Source of the DNA: Hyphomicrobiales bacterium
Lineage (GTDB): Bacteria; Pseudomonadota; Alphaproteobacteria; Rhizobiales; Kaistiaceae
NCBI GenBank assembly: GCA_017305815.1
Contig: JAFKJZ010000160.1
Coordinates: 1-18,024 of the forward strand
Length of the DNA: 18,024 nucleotides
Direction: 5' to 3'
Shown: piece by piece, positions 1 through 7,785 of the stretch
Layout: every line of letters begins with the position of its first letter
Numbering within the stretch: position 1 is the first letter of the stretch
Translations under genes and position numbers: made by a program
The notes under the pieces: model-generated
Told to the model about the DNA's origin: nothing
What the model saw: only the letters and a program-made list of their open reading frames with translations
Database searches by the model: none

Positions 1-462
1 CTCGACCGCTTCGGCCGCTTCGGCTTCTTCAGCCCGCGCCGGCGGCGCGCCTTCGCGCAGAAGAGCGCCGACGAGATCGGCGTCAAGGCGGACAATGTCG
101 ACGTGCCGATCCGCACGCTTTCCGGCGGCAACCAGCAGAAGGTGCTGCTTGCCCGCGCGCTCGCCTCGAACCCGTCGCTGGTCATTCTCGACGAGCCGAC
201 CCGCGGCGTCGACGTCCGCACCAAGGCGGACATGTATCGCCTGATCCGCACGCTGGCGCATGAGCGCGGGCTGGCGGTGTGGTTCGTTTCCTCGGAACTC
301 GACGAGGTGCTGCAGCTTGCCGACCGCATCGTCGTCGTGCGAGGCGGCCAGATCGCCGACAGCCTCGCCCGCGGCCCGGAGGCGGCGCGCGTCGTCGCCT
401 CGGCGCTCGGCGAGAAGATCGAGGACGCGGCGACGACCGCCCTCGCCTCGGACATGACCTGA
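1..462 (+). CDS. Sugar ABC transporter ATP-binding protein, C-terminal part (RbsA/MglA/XylG family)
   Basis: This is the 3' end of a gene that begins before the window; 153 residues are visible, reading in frame from base 1 to the TGA at 460-462. It corresponds to the second nucleotide-binding domain of the duplicated RbsA-type ATPases (about 500 residues in full). The C-loop LSGGNQQK lies at about residues 40-47 and the Walker B stretch LVILDEPTRGVD at about 60-71. The VSSELDEV segment replaces the usual H-loop histidine, as is typical of this family's C-terminal half. The protein would energise uptake of a monosaccharide through the permease encoded 1 to 67 bases downstream, with which it surely forms an operon. 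The substrate cannot be deduced. The family assignment is secure; ribose, xylose, galactose and other sugars remain open. Confidence 0.93.
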   Translation, partial: LDRFGRFGFFSPRRRRAFAQKSADEIGVKADNVDVPIRTLSGGNQQKVLLARALASNPSLVILDEPTRGVDVRTKADMYRLIRTLAHERGLAVWFVSSELDEVLQLADRIVVVRGGQIADSLARGPEAARVVASALGEKIEDAATTALASDMT

Positions 463-529
463 CATGAGCGCAACCTCGAACCGGCCGTCGCGCGCCAGCG
501 GCCCAGAAACCATGAACAAGGGTAATCGG

Positions 530-1534
530 ATGAGTATCGCCAGCCTGAAGCGTCTGCCTCTGCTGCGAGGTCAGGAGACCGGGCTGATCGGCGTGATCAT
601 CGGCCTCTCCATCGCCTTCTCCTTCTTCAATCCGAGCTTCCTGACGACGGACAATCTCCGCAACGTGCTGGTCGCGGTGGCGGTGGTCGGCATCATGGCG
701 ATCGGCCAGTGCTTCGTCATCATCGCCCGCGAGATCGACCTCTCGGTTGGCTCGGTGATGGGGCTCTCCGGCCTCTGCGGCGCCTGGCTGATGGCGGCCG
801 GCCTGTCGCCCTGGCTCGCCATCCTGCTGGCGATCGGCGTCGGCGCCACCGCCGGTCTCGTCACCGGCATCGTCGTGGTGGTGTTCCGCGTCAACTCCTT
901 CATCGCCACGCTCGGCATGCTCTCGGTGGCGCGCGGCCTGACCCAGGTGATCTCCGGCGGCCTGCCTATCATGGTCGACCCCTCGGTGATGTTCATCGGC
1001 CAGGGCAGCTTCCTCGACATCCCCGTCCAGGTTCTGATCTTCATCGGCCTCGGCATCGCCTTCCAGCTCATCCTGACCCGCAGCGTCGTCGGCCAGCGCA
1101 TCGTCGCCGTCGGCGATAATGACGAGGCGGCCCGCCTTTCCGGCATCCCGATCAACGCCACCCGCATAGCCGTCTTCGTGGCGAGCGGCGCCCTCGCCGC
1201 CGTCGCCGGCATCGTCTACACGGCGCAGGTCAGCGTCGCCGAGGCGCAAGCCGGCACCGGCCTCGAGCTCGACGTCATCGCGGCGGTGGTGATCGGTGGC
1301 GCCAGCCTTTCCGGCGGCCGCGGCTCCATCCTCGGCGCCATGCTCGGCGCCTATCTGCTCGGCGCGCTGCGCAACGCCTTCATCCTGCTGGAACTCTCGC
1401 CCTTCCTGCAGCAGATGAGCGTCGGCCTGGTGATCGTGCTCGCCGCCATCTTCGACCAGTTCCGGCAGGGCTCTTTCCGGCATGCCAACGTCATGCAATC
1501 GTTGCTCTTCGTCTTCCGATCACGCACGCGGTAA
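530..1534 (+). CDS. Sugar ABC transporter permease (RbsC/XylH family)
   Basis: This is the inner-membrane channel subunit of a ribose-type sugar importer. The protein is very hydrophobic, with about eight to ten membrane segments. It carries the family motif REIDLSVGSVMGL after the third segment and VNSFIATLGMLSVARGL further on, plus the C-terminal GGASLSGGRGS loop that contacts the ATPase. The start at 530 is chosen because AAGGG at 518-522 sits seven bases upstream and MSIASLKRLPLLRGQE is a normal permease N-terminus. Two in-frame ATGs lie further upstream, at 464 (one base after the ATPase stop, no visible ribosome-binding site) and 512; using 464 would give 356 residues. It follows the ATPase directly. 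No sugar-binding protein gene is visible, so it probably lies upstream of the window. Confidence 0.92.
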   Translation: MSIASLKRLPLLRGQETGLIGVIIGLSIAFSFFNPSFLTTDNLRNVLVAVAVVGIMAIGQCFVIIAREIDLSVGSVMGLSGLCGAWLMAAGLSPWLAILLAIGVGATAGLVTGIVVVVFRVNSFIATLGMLSVARGLTQVISGGLPIMVDPSVMFIGQGSFLDIPVQVLIFIGLGIAFQLILTRSVVGQRIVAVGDNDEAARLSGIPINATRIAVFVASGALAAVAGIVYTAQVSVAEAQAGTGLELDVIAAVVIGGASLSGGRGSILGAMLGAYLLGALRNAFILLELSPFLQQMSVGLVIVLAAIFDQFRQGSFRHANVMQSLLFVFRSRTR

Positions 1535-1566
1535 GCGCCAAGCCCAGGCGCAAGGATCAAACGACC

Positions 1567-2451
1567 ATGCAAACTCACGTCTCCGCCTCGGTCGGCGGGA
1601 CCGGCAACATCCTCGAAGTCGCGCGCGGGCTCCGCGCCGAGCTGAGGAAGTCCGATCGCAAGGTCTGCGACATCGTCCTCGAGGACCCGCGTCGCATTCT
1701 CTCCGCGACGGTGGCCGAGACGGCGCTGCTCGCCGGCGTCAGCCAGCCGACCGTGATCCGCTTCTGCAGCGCGATCGGCTGCGACGGCTTCCAGGACTTC
1801 AAGCTGCGGCTGGCCCAGAGCCTGGCGCCCGGCGTGCCGGCGACCCATTCGGTCATCACAGACGCCGACAGCCCGGACCAGGTGGCGCGCAAGATTTTCG
1901 ACTACACGATGACCAGCCTCGACTGGGCCCGCAACCGGCTGGAATCGCCGGCGCTCGCCCGCGCCGTCGACGCGCTGGTGGCGGCGCAGCGGATCGAGTT
2001 CTTCGGCTTCGGCGCCTCCGGCATCGTCGCGCTCGACGCACAGCAGAAGTTCCCGCTGTTCGGCGTGCCCTGCGGCGCCGAGATCGACTCGCACCAGCAG
2101 GTGATGGTCGCCTCGCTCCTGAAGCCCGGCGACGTCGCCGTCGCCATCTCGAATACCGGCACGACGCGCTCGACCGTCGAGGTGGCGAAGCTCGCCCGCG
2201 AGAACGGCGCCACCGTCATCGGCATCACCGGCAATGAGGGGCCGCTCGCCGACGCCTGCGACATCGTCCTGCTGACCGAGACGCTCGAAAACACCAACAT
2301 CTACACGCCGACCATCTCGCGCATCGCCGCCCTCGTCGTGGTCGACATCCTGTCGACCGCCGTGGCGCTCCGGCGCGGCGAGGCGCATGTCGAGAGCTTC
2401 AAGCGGATGAAGAAGACGCTGAGCCACATGCGCTCGACGGCCCGGATCTAG
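1567..2451 (+). CDS. MurR/RpiR-family transcriptional regulator with SIS domain
   Basis: This 294-residue protein has the two-domain layout of RpiR/MurR regulators. The N-terminal helix-turn-helix (about residues 45-85) contains VAETALLAGVSQPTVIRFC, the recognition region, and runs on into the FQDFKLRLAQ segment typical of the family. The C-terminal SIS domain (about 125-260) contains FFGFGASG and the phosphosugar-binding loop ISNTGTTRSTVE. Family members sense sugar phosphates, so the ligand is probably a phosphorylated intermediate of the adjacent aldolase/kinase pathway; this is inference. The ATG is preceded by AAGGA at 1551-1555 or so, about ten bases away. It lies only 32 bases after the permease and 91 before the aldolase, in the same orientation, so it is probably co-transcribed. 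Repressor and activator roles cannot be distinguished from sequence. Confidence 0.93.
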   Translation: MQTHVSASVGGTGNILEVARGLRAELRKSDRKVCDIVLEDPRRILSATVAETALLAGVSQPTVIRFCSAIGCDGFQDFKLRLAQSLAPGVPATHSVITDADSPDQVARKIFDYTMTSLDWARNRLESPALARAVDALVAAQRIEFFGFGASGIVALDAQQKFPLFGVPCGAEIDSHQQVMVASLLKPGDVAVAISNTGTTRSTVEVAKLARENGATVIGITGNEGPLADACDIVLLTETLENTNIYTPTISRIAALVVVDILSTAVALRRGEAHVESFKRMKKTLSHMRSTARI

Positions 2452-2472
2452 ACGCGGCAGTCCAAGAGGGCC

Positions 2473-2492
2473 GGCTTGGGCGAGCCCGAGCC
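2473..2492. other. Stem-loop between regulator and aldolase genes
   Basis: GGCTTGGG (2473-2480) pairs with CCCGAGCC (2485-2492) through one T-G wobble, with a four-base CGAG loop. It lies in the 91-base gap after the RpiR-type regulator. There is no T-run behind it, so a true intrinsic terminator is doubtful; RNA processing or partial attenuation is equally possible. Confidence 0.35.
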
Positions 2493-2542
2493 ACGCCCCG
2501 CCATGCCCGTAGCGACAGTACCAAACCGAAGAAAGCGGCCCC

Positions 2543-3277
2543 ATGTTCAAGACCCCCACCAGCCTCAGCGCCGCCGACCTCGCGCAGAGGATCGACATCA
2601 GCGCGGTCCAGACCTTCCACGCGGAGGCCGATATCCGCTCGCTCGCGGCGCTCGCGGTCGAGAACGGCTTCATCGCGGCGCATGCGCTGCCGAATTTCGT
2701 GCCGCTGCTGCGCTCGCTGGTGCCGGCCGGCGGCCGCACGCTGGTCGGCGGGCCGATCGGCTTCCCGTCCGGCGGCCACATGACGGTGATCAAGGTCGCC
2801 GAGGCGGCGGCGCTGCGCGAGGCCGGCGCCGACGAACTCGACATGATGATCAATGTTGGCCGCCTGAAGTCGGGCGACCTCAACTATGTCCGCGACGAAA
2901 TCGCGGCGGTGATCGAAGCGGCCGCGCCGGTGCCGCTCAAGGTCATCCTCGAACTGCATCACCTGACCGATGCCGAGATCGAGACGGCGGCCGACATCGT
3001 CGCCGCGAGCGGCGCCGCTTTCGTCAAGACCGGCACCGGCTGGACGCCGGCGGCGGCGACGTTGCCGCGCATCCGCCTTATCGCCGCGGTCGTCGCCGGC
3101 CGCGCCGGCATCAAGGCCTCGGGCGGCATCCGCGATCTCGCCACCGTCGCCGAGATGGTGGCGCTTGGCGTCACCCGCTTCGGCATCAACACCGCCTCGG
3201 CGATCGAGCTGGTGAAGCAGGTCGACGCGCTGCCGGGCGGCCGGCTCGCCATCGCCCCCGCCAACGAGAGGGCCTGA
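2543..3277 (+). CDS. deoC: DeoC-type deoxyribose-phosphate aldolase (divergent)
   Basis: This is a class I aldolase of the DeoC/FbaB TIM-barrel superfamily, 244 residues against about 220-260 in the family. DeoC cleaves 2-deoxyribose 5-phosphate to acetaldehyde and glyceraldehyde 3-phosphate. The catalytic residues are recognisable: Asp100 in ELDMMINVG, Lys133 in PLKVILE, the Schiff-base Lys162 in FVKTGTG, and Lys191 in IKASGGIRD. The substrate-facing N-terminal regions are unusual: DISAVQTF stands where most DeoC proteins have IDHTLL, and AAHALPNF where they have a CVxP-type motif. The true substrate may therefore be a related deoxy-sugar phosphate. The start at 2543 follows GAAGAAAG. The downstream FGGY kinase begins five bases after its stop, implying translational coupling and a shared pathway: kinase first, aldolase second. 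Confidence 0.88.
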   Translation: MFKTPTSLSAADLAQRIDISAVQTFHAEADIRSLAALAVENGFIAAHALPNFVPLLRSLVPAGGRTLVGGPIGFPSGGHMTVIKVAEAAALREAGADELDMMINVGRLKSGDLNYVRDEIAAVIEAAAPVPLKVILELHHLTDAEIETAADIVAASGAAFVKTGTGWTPAAATLPRIRLIAAVVAGRAGIKASGGIRDLATVAEMVALGVTRFGINTASAIELVKQVDALPGGRLAIAPANERA

Positions 3278-3282
3278 CCATC

Positions 3283-4729
3283 ATGGCCCGGACGGTCCTG
3301 GCGCTCGATCTCGGCACCGGCGGCGTCAAGTCGGCGCTCTATGAGGCGACCGGCGCCTGCCTCGCCGAGAGGGTACAGAACTACCGCACCTATTTCCCGG
3401 CGCCGGGCCTGCACGAGCAGGATCTCGGCGAGTGGTGGGACGCCGTCTCGGCCAGCATCCGCGCTTTGCTCGACGCCGAAGGCGTCGACCGCGCCGCCGT
3501 CGGCGCGATCAGCATTTCCGGCCACAGCCTCGGCTGCATCCCGCTCGACGCCGACGACCGGCCGCTGATGCAGCGCGTGCCGATCTGGTCGGACGCACGG
3601 GCCGGCGCCGAGGCGGAGGACTTCTTCCGCCGCTTCGACTATGAGCGCTGGTATGGCCTGACCGGCAATGGCTTTCCGGCCGGGCTCTATCCGCTGTTCA
3701 AGATCCTCTGGCTCAAGGCGAACCACCCCGGAATCTTCGCCCGCACCCGCTCGATCGCCGGCAGCAAGGATTTCATCAACCTGCGCCTTTGCGGCATCCA
3801 CGCCACCGACCCGTCCTATGCTTCGGGCAGCGGCGCCTACGACCTGCATGCCCGCGCCTTCTCGGACGAAATCCTCAACGCGGCCGGCGTCGACCGCGCG
3901 CTCTTTCCCGAGATAGTGCCGTCGACCGCCATCCTCGGAACGGTCCTGCCGGAGATCGCCGCCGAACTCGGCCTGCCGGGCGACGTCGTCGTCGTCGCCG
4001 GCGGCGTCGACAACAGCTGCATGGCGCTCGGCGCCCGCACCTTCTCGGAAGGCGATTTCTACGGCTCGATGGGCTCGTCGAGCTGGCTCACCGTGTCGTC
4101 GGCGAAGCCGGTGCTCGACAGCCGCGTCCGTCCCTTCGCCTTCGCCCATGTCGTGCCGGGCCAGGTCATTTCGGCCACCTCGATCTTCTCGTCCGGCACA
4201 GGCGGCGAGCGCGCCCTTCGGCGCCAACGGCCTCCTCTTCGTGCCGACGCTCGGCGGCGGCACCAGCCTGGAGGGCGGGCCGGAGGTGCGCGGCGCCTTT
4301 GTCGGCCTCGACCTCCGCCACGGCAAGGCCGACATGCTGCGGGCGACGATCGAGGGCATCGCGCTCGGCCTCCGCGTCGCGCTCGACGAATTGCGCCGGC
4401 TAACCGATATCAATCCTGCCATGACCATCGTCGGCGGTGGCGCCCGCAGCCCGCTGATGCGGCAGGCGATGGCCGACCTTCTCGACTGCGCGATCGTCAA
4501 GACCTCGATCGACCAGCAATCGGCCTCGCTCGGCGCGGCGGCGCTCGCCATGGTCGCGACCGGAAACTGGGCCGACATGCAGCCGCTGCTCGGGCTGCAC
4601 CGGATCGAGCAGCGGCACGAGCCGGATCCCGAAACGGCGGATCGCGCCGCACGGATGCTGGCCGCCTACCGCGCCGCGGCCGAGGCGCAGCGGACGCTGG
4701 CGCCGTTGCTCGCCAATCTTCGCGCCTGA
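3283..4729 (+). pseudogene. FGGY-family carbohydrate kinase, disrupted by internal deletion and frameshift
   Basis: The N-terminal part, from ATG 3283 to about base 4200, encodes roughly 306 residues of a normal FGGY sugar kinase. It has the phosphate loop LALDLGTGGVKSALYE near the start, then GGVDNSCMALGA and YGSMGSSSWL. From about 4202 the homologous sequence continues in another frame (codons starting 4202, 4205 and so on), giving ASAPFGANGLLFVP, the second-domain motif IVGGGARSPLMRQ and a proper end at TGA 4727-4729. Intact relatives, as remembered, carry about 30-45 further residues with an RW-D helix between the SSGT segment and the GANGLLF strand. Those residues are absent here, so this is a deletion of 3n+2 bases, not a one-base slip. 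As read, the ATP/sugar domain interface would be destroyed. It belongs to the deoC cluster and would have supplied the phosphorylated substrate. A sequencing or assembly error remains possible. Confidence 0.85.
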
Positions 4730-4762
4730 AGGGCGCGTCGCGCGGCGGAAAACAGGTTGTCA

Positions 4763-4791
4763 GCCCGAAGCCGCCTGTCGCGGCTTCGGGC
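4763..4791. terminator. Bidirectional stem-loop between convergent genes
   Basis: GCCCGAAGCCGC (4763-4774) is perfectly complementary to GCGGCTTCGGGC (4780-4791), a 12-bp stem with a five-base CTGTC loop. It sits midway in the 91-base gap between the convergent kinase and hydantoinase genes, the expected place for a shared terminator. The + side has no T-tract. On the minus strand a short TTTT follows about ten bases beyond the stem. Confidence 0.7.
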
Positions 4792-4820
4792 CAATTCGTC
4801 TGCGGTTCGGACGCGCCGGA

Positions 4821-6209
4821 TCAGGCCGGCTTGCCGGGCCGCACATATTTGGCGCGCTTCAGGAACTGGCCCTCGCCCGGCGTGCCGACATAGTCGCGGT
4901 CCTCGACGATGACCTTGCCGCGCAGCAGCACCGTCTTCGGCATGCCCTTCACCGCATGGCCCTCATAGGACGAGTAGTCCATGTTGTTGTGCATCTCGGA
5001 CTGGGTGATCACCGTCGTCGCCTCCGGATCCCAGATCACGATGTCGGCGTCGGAGCCGACCGCGATCGTGCCCTTCTGCGGGAACATTCCGAACACCTGC
5101 GCCGGACGGGTGGCGACGAGATCGACGAATTCCGGCAGGCTCAGCCGGCCCTGATTGACGCCCTGATAGACCATCATCAGCCGCTCCTCGACGCCGGGCG
5201 CGCCGTTCGGGATCTTGCGGAAGTCGTCGCGGCCCTTGTCCTTGTGGCCCTTGAACAGCCAGGAGCAATGGTCGGACGAGACCGTTTCGAGCACGCGGTC
5301 CTGCAACGCCTTCCAGAGGATCTCCTGATCCTCCACGGTGCGCGCCGGCGGGGTGAAGACGAACTTCGCGCCCTCGAAATTCGGCCGGGCGAGGTCTTCC
5401 TTGGTCAGGTAGAGATATTGCGTGCAGGTTTCGGCCAGCGCGTCGACGCCGCGGCGCTTCGCGCGCAGCAGTTCGTCAAGCGCCTCGCCACAGGTGAGGT
5501 GCACGATATAGATCGAGGTGTCGACGATCTCGGCGAGCGCGATGGCGCGGGCGGTCGCCTCCGCCTCGATGCGCGGCGGACGGCTCAGCGCGTGATAGTA
5601 GGGCTCGGTCTTGCCCTCGGCGACGAACTTGTCGCGCAGGTAGTCGGCGGCATCGCCGTTCTCGGCATGGACCATGACGAGCGCGCCATACTTCTTCGCC
5701 TGTTCGAGCGATTTCAGCATGGTGACGTCGTCGATCATGTTCATGCCGCGATAGGCCATGAACAGCTTGAACGAGGTGATGCCGCGGTCCGGCAGCGTCG
5801 CCAGCTCGGCAAAGACGCCGTCGTTCATGTCGGTGACGATCATGTGGTAGCCATAGTCGATGGCGACCTTGCCCTCGGCCTTGGAATCCCAATAGGCGAT
5901 GGCGTCGCCGAGGCTCTGGCCGCGGTCCTGCGAGCAGAAGTCGACCACCGTCGTCGTGCCGCCGCAGGCGGCCGCGATGGTGCCGGAGCCGAAATCATCG
6001 GCCGACTTGGTGCCGAAATCGCCGGAATCGAGATGGGTGTGCACGTCGACGCCGCCCGGCATGACGTAGCAGCCGCTGGCGTCGACGATGCGATCGGCGC
6101 TCTCCAGCGTGCCGCCGATCTGCACGATCTTGCCGTCCTTGATGCCGATATCGGCCTGCGAGACTCCGCTGGCGGTGACGACCGTTCCGTTCTTGACGAT
6201 GACGTCCAT
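4821..6209 (-). CDS. hydA: D-hydantoinase / dihydropyrimidinase
   Basis: This 462-residue zinc amidohydrolase opens the ring of 5-substituted hydantoins (or dihydropyrimidines) to N-carbamoyl amino acids in the cytoplasm. All metal ligands of the family are present: His57 and His59 in DVHTHLD, carboxylated Lys148 in TSFKLFMAYRGMNMIDD, His181 in HAENGD, His237 in IVHLT and Asp313 in SSDHCSW. The sequence closely resembles Agrobacterium D-hydantoinases as I remember them (MDVIVKNGT start, PGGVDVHTH, FGMFPQKGTIAVGSDADIV). The start at 6209 is preferred over the longer reading from 6263 because it matches the family N-terminus and has AAGGA about nine bases upstream. It lies 43 bases downstream of the M20 hydrolase in the same direction, so the two are co-transcribed. 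Its product would feed either that enzyme or the D-carbamoylase at 13779. A pyrimidine-catabolic role is the main alternative. Confidence 0.93.
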   Translation of the reverse strand: MDVIVKNGTVVTASGVSQADIGIKDGKIVQIGGTLESADRIVDASGCYVMPGGVDVHTHLDSGDFGTKSADDFGSGTIAAACGGTTTVVDFCSQDRGQSLGDAIAYWDSKAEGKVAIDYGYHMIVTDMNDGVFAELATLPDRGITSFKLFMAYRGMNMIDDVTMLKSLEQAKKYGALVMVHAENGDAADYLRDKFVAEGKTEPYYHALSRPPRIEAEATARAIALAEIVDTSIYIVHLTCGEALDELLRAKRRGVDALAETCTQYLYLTKEDLARPNFEGAKFVFTPPARTVEDQEILWKALQDRVLETVSSDHCSWLFKGHKDKGRDDFRKIPNGAPGVEERLMMVYQGVNQGRLSLPEFVDLVATRPAQVFGMFPQKGTIAVGSDADIVIWDPEATTVITQSEMHNNMDYSSYEGHAVKGMPKTVLLRGKVIVEDRDYVGTPGEGQFLKRAKYVRPGKPA

Positions 6210-6252
6210 TCTGTCGGTTCCTTGAACGCTTGGGCGGGAAAAGCTGGGGGGA

Positions 6253-7497
6253 TCAGTAGGCAAGGGCGTGGAGGCCGGCCGCGAGCACGCGGATGCCGTC
6301 GACGATGTCGGGGATCGAGGAGAATTCCTCCGGCGTATGGCTGCGGCCGTCCTTCGAGCGCACGAAGATCATCACAACCTTGGCGATGTGCTCCATCTGC
6401 TGGCTGTCGTGGCCGGCGCCGCTCGGCATGGTCATGAAGGGAATGCCCTGCGCCGCAGCCGCCTTCTGGAAGGTGGCGACGAGGCCTGGATCGGACAGGC
6501 AGGGCTCGTGGTTCACGTAATGGTTCCACGAAATCTCCAGCCCGCGCCGCTCGGCGACTTCCTGCATCAGCGCCTCGTGGCGGGCATAGAGGATGGCGCG
6601 CTGCCCGGGATCGGGATGGCGCGCGTCGACGGTGAAGTTGACGCTGTGCGGCACGACGGCGGGGTAGTTCGGTTCCACCACGGCGCGGCCGACCGTGGTG
6701 ACGGCGGGACGGCCCATGCGGTGGGCGGTGTTGATGACTCCGGACGCGATCTCGGCGAAGCCGGCCATCGGATCGCGGCGCAGGTCCATCGGGAAGGCGC
6801 CGGCGTGGTTCTGCTCGCCGGTGATGGTGACGTTGTAGTGGCGGATGCCGGTGATGGCGTCGACCACGGCGACCGGCAGGCCGGCATGCTCGAGGATCGG
6901 CCCCTGCTCGATATGCAGCTCGACGAAGCTGTCGATGTCGTCGCGCTTCGCCTCGGGAATGCGGGCGGGATCGAGCCCGACGGCGCGCATCGCGTCGGCC
7001 ATGGTCTCGTCGTCATAGCCCTGCATCGCCTCGGCCGCGCCCGGCTCGATGCGGCCGGTGATGGCGCGCGAGCCCCAGAAATTGGTCGAGGGGAAGCGGC
7101 TGCCCTCCTCCTCGCAGAGCGAGAGCGCCTCGAGCGTGCGCTTCGGCTGGCCGAACTGCGCCTTCAGCACCTTGAGCGCGATCAGGCCGGCGAGCGCGCC
7201 GAGCGTGCCGTCATAGCGGCCGCCGGGACGCTGCGTGTCGATATGCGAGCCGGAGACGATCGAGCCGCCCGGCCCGGAGCCCTGCAGCCGGCCCCAAACA
7301 TTGCCGACCGCGTCGCGCGTGACGGCGAGGCCGGCCTCCTCGCACCAGGCCGCGTACTGGTCGGTCGCCTGCACCCATTCGGGCGAATAGACGGTGCGCC
7401 AGACGCCGGTGCCGGCATAGGCGCCGAACCGGCCCATCTCCATGATGTAGCGTTCCACCAGTTCGGGGTCGATGTGGATCTGGACGTCCTGCGCCAC
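6253..7497 (-). CDS. M20-family N-carbamoyl amino acid hydrolase (allantoate amidohydrolase/beta-ureidopropionase type)
   Basis: This 414-residue metallopeptidase-fold amidohydrolase removes the carbamoyl group from an N-carbamoyl amino acid, releasing CO2 and ammonia. Visible metal and catalytic positions are SGSHIDT (His85, Asp87), GGRYDG (Asp96), the CEEEGSRF glutamates at 129-131, LHIEQGP (His195) and a C-terminal GAGHDSQQM histidine. I take the GTG at 7497 as start: GGAG lies eight bases upstream and the protein then begins like its relatives. The open frame extends to a TTG at 7527 without a good ribosome-binding site. It precedes the D-hydantoinase, which supplies carbamoyl compounds. 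Family members of this type are often L-specific carbamoylases, beta-ureidopropionases or allantoate amidohydrolases; sequence alone does not decide among these. Confidence 0.88.
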   Translation of the reverse strand: MAQDVQIHIDPELVERYIMEMGRFGAYAGTGVWRTVYSPEWVQATDQYAAWCEEAGLAVTRDAVGNVWGRLQGSGPGGSIVSGSHIDTQRPGGRYDGTLGALAGLIALKVLKAQFGQPKRTLEALSLCEEEGSRFPSTNFWGSRAITGRIEPGAAEAMQGYDDETMADAMRAVGLDPARIPEAKRDDIDSFVELHIEQGPILEHAGLPVAVVDAITGIRHYNVTITGEQNHAGAFPMDLRRDPMAGFAEIASGVINTAHRMGRPAVTTVGRAVVEPNYPAVVPHSVNFTVDARHPDPGQRAILYARHEALMQEVAERRGLEISWNHYVNHEPCLSDPGLVATFQKAAAAQGIPFMTMPSGAGHDSQQMEHIAKVVMIFVRSKDGRSHTPEEFSSIPDIVDGIRVLAAGLHALAY

Positions 7498-7545
7498 GGG
7501 CCTATCTCCGATGCTCGACGGGGGCAAATTGCGATGTGCTAGCGA

Positions 7546-7565
7546 TCGTTCTGCTAATAGGATAT
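7546..7565. promoter_or_regulatory. Possible operator half-conserved with the 8990-9009 palindrome
   Basis: The divergent intergenic region 7498-7785 is noticeably AT-rich between about 7540 and 7600. Within it, CGTTCT (7547-7552), a six-base spacer and AGGATAT (7559-7565) match the palindrome at 8990-9009 in spacing. The left half is identical over six bases and the right half matches in four of seven. It would suit autoregulation and control of the hydantoinase pair by the IclR-type protein. No convincing -35/-10 pair could be assigned in either direction here, and the rest of the interval shows nothing recognisable. Confidence 0.3.
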
Positions 7566-7785
7566 CATTTCTTCTATAGATTGTTTGGATCAGCTAGGAT
7601 GGGTCAAGCTCAAAGAGGCGGCGATGGACGCCGAAGGTTTGGTCAACTGCCGAACGGGCAGGCATGGCCGACGCCGGCGGAACGGTCTCGCCCTCGGGAT
7701 TGGGTTGACGCCGGCCGTGTCGCGCTGGCATGCCCTTGAGGCATCGGCCGGACGGCACCTGGCCCGGCTGCAGGAAGGATCGTGA

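Noticed and set aside
182..1498. Long open frame of 438 codons on the minus strand opposite the sugar permease
   Set aside because: It is an antisense shadow of GC-rich coding sequence. The product is low-complexity His/Asp/Gly/Ala-rich with no fold-like pattern, while the plus strand encodes clear ABC proteins.
2959..4578. 539-codon open frame on the minus strand opposite deoC and the kinase
   Set aside because: It is antisense to two clearly homologous genes, and its composition is typical of a shadow frame.
2476..4893. 805-codon plus-strand open frame spanning deoC and the kinase
   Set aside because: Only the part from 3283 to about 4200 resembles a protein. Before it the frame is out of phase with deoC, and after it the Arg/Ala-rich tail is the frameshifted remainder of the kinase.
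7561..7580. Short palindromes GATATC and TCTATAGA in the divergent intergenic region
   Set aside because: At six to eight bases they are expected by chance in an AT-rich stretch, and they do not extend outward.
7585..7785. Small open frames upstream of the IclR gene
   Set aside because: They have no ribosome-binding site, no recognisable sequence and non-overlapping candidates in several frames; the region is better read as a leader.
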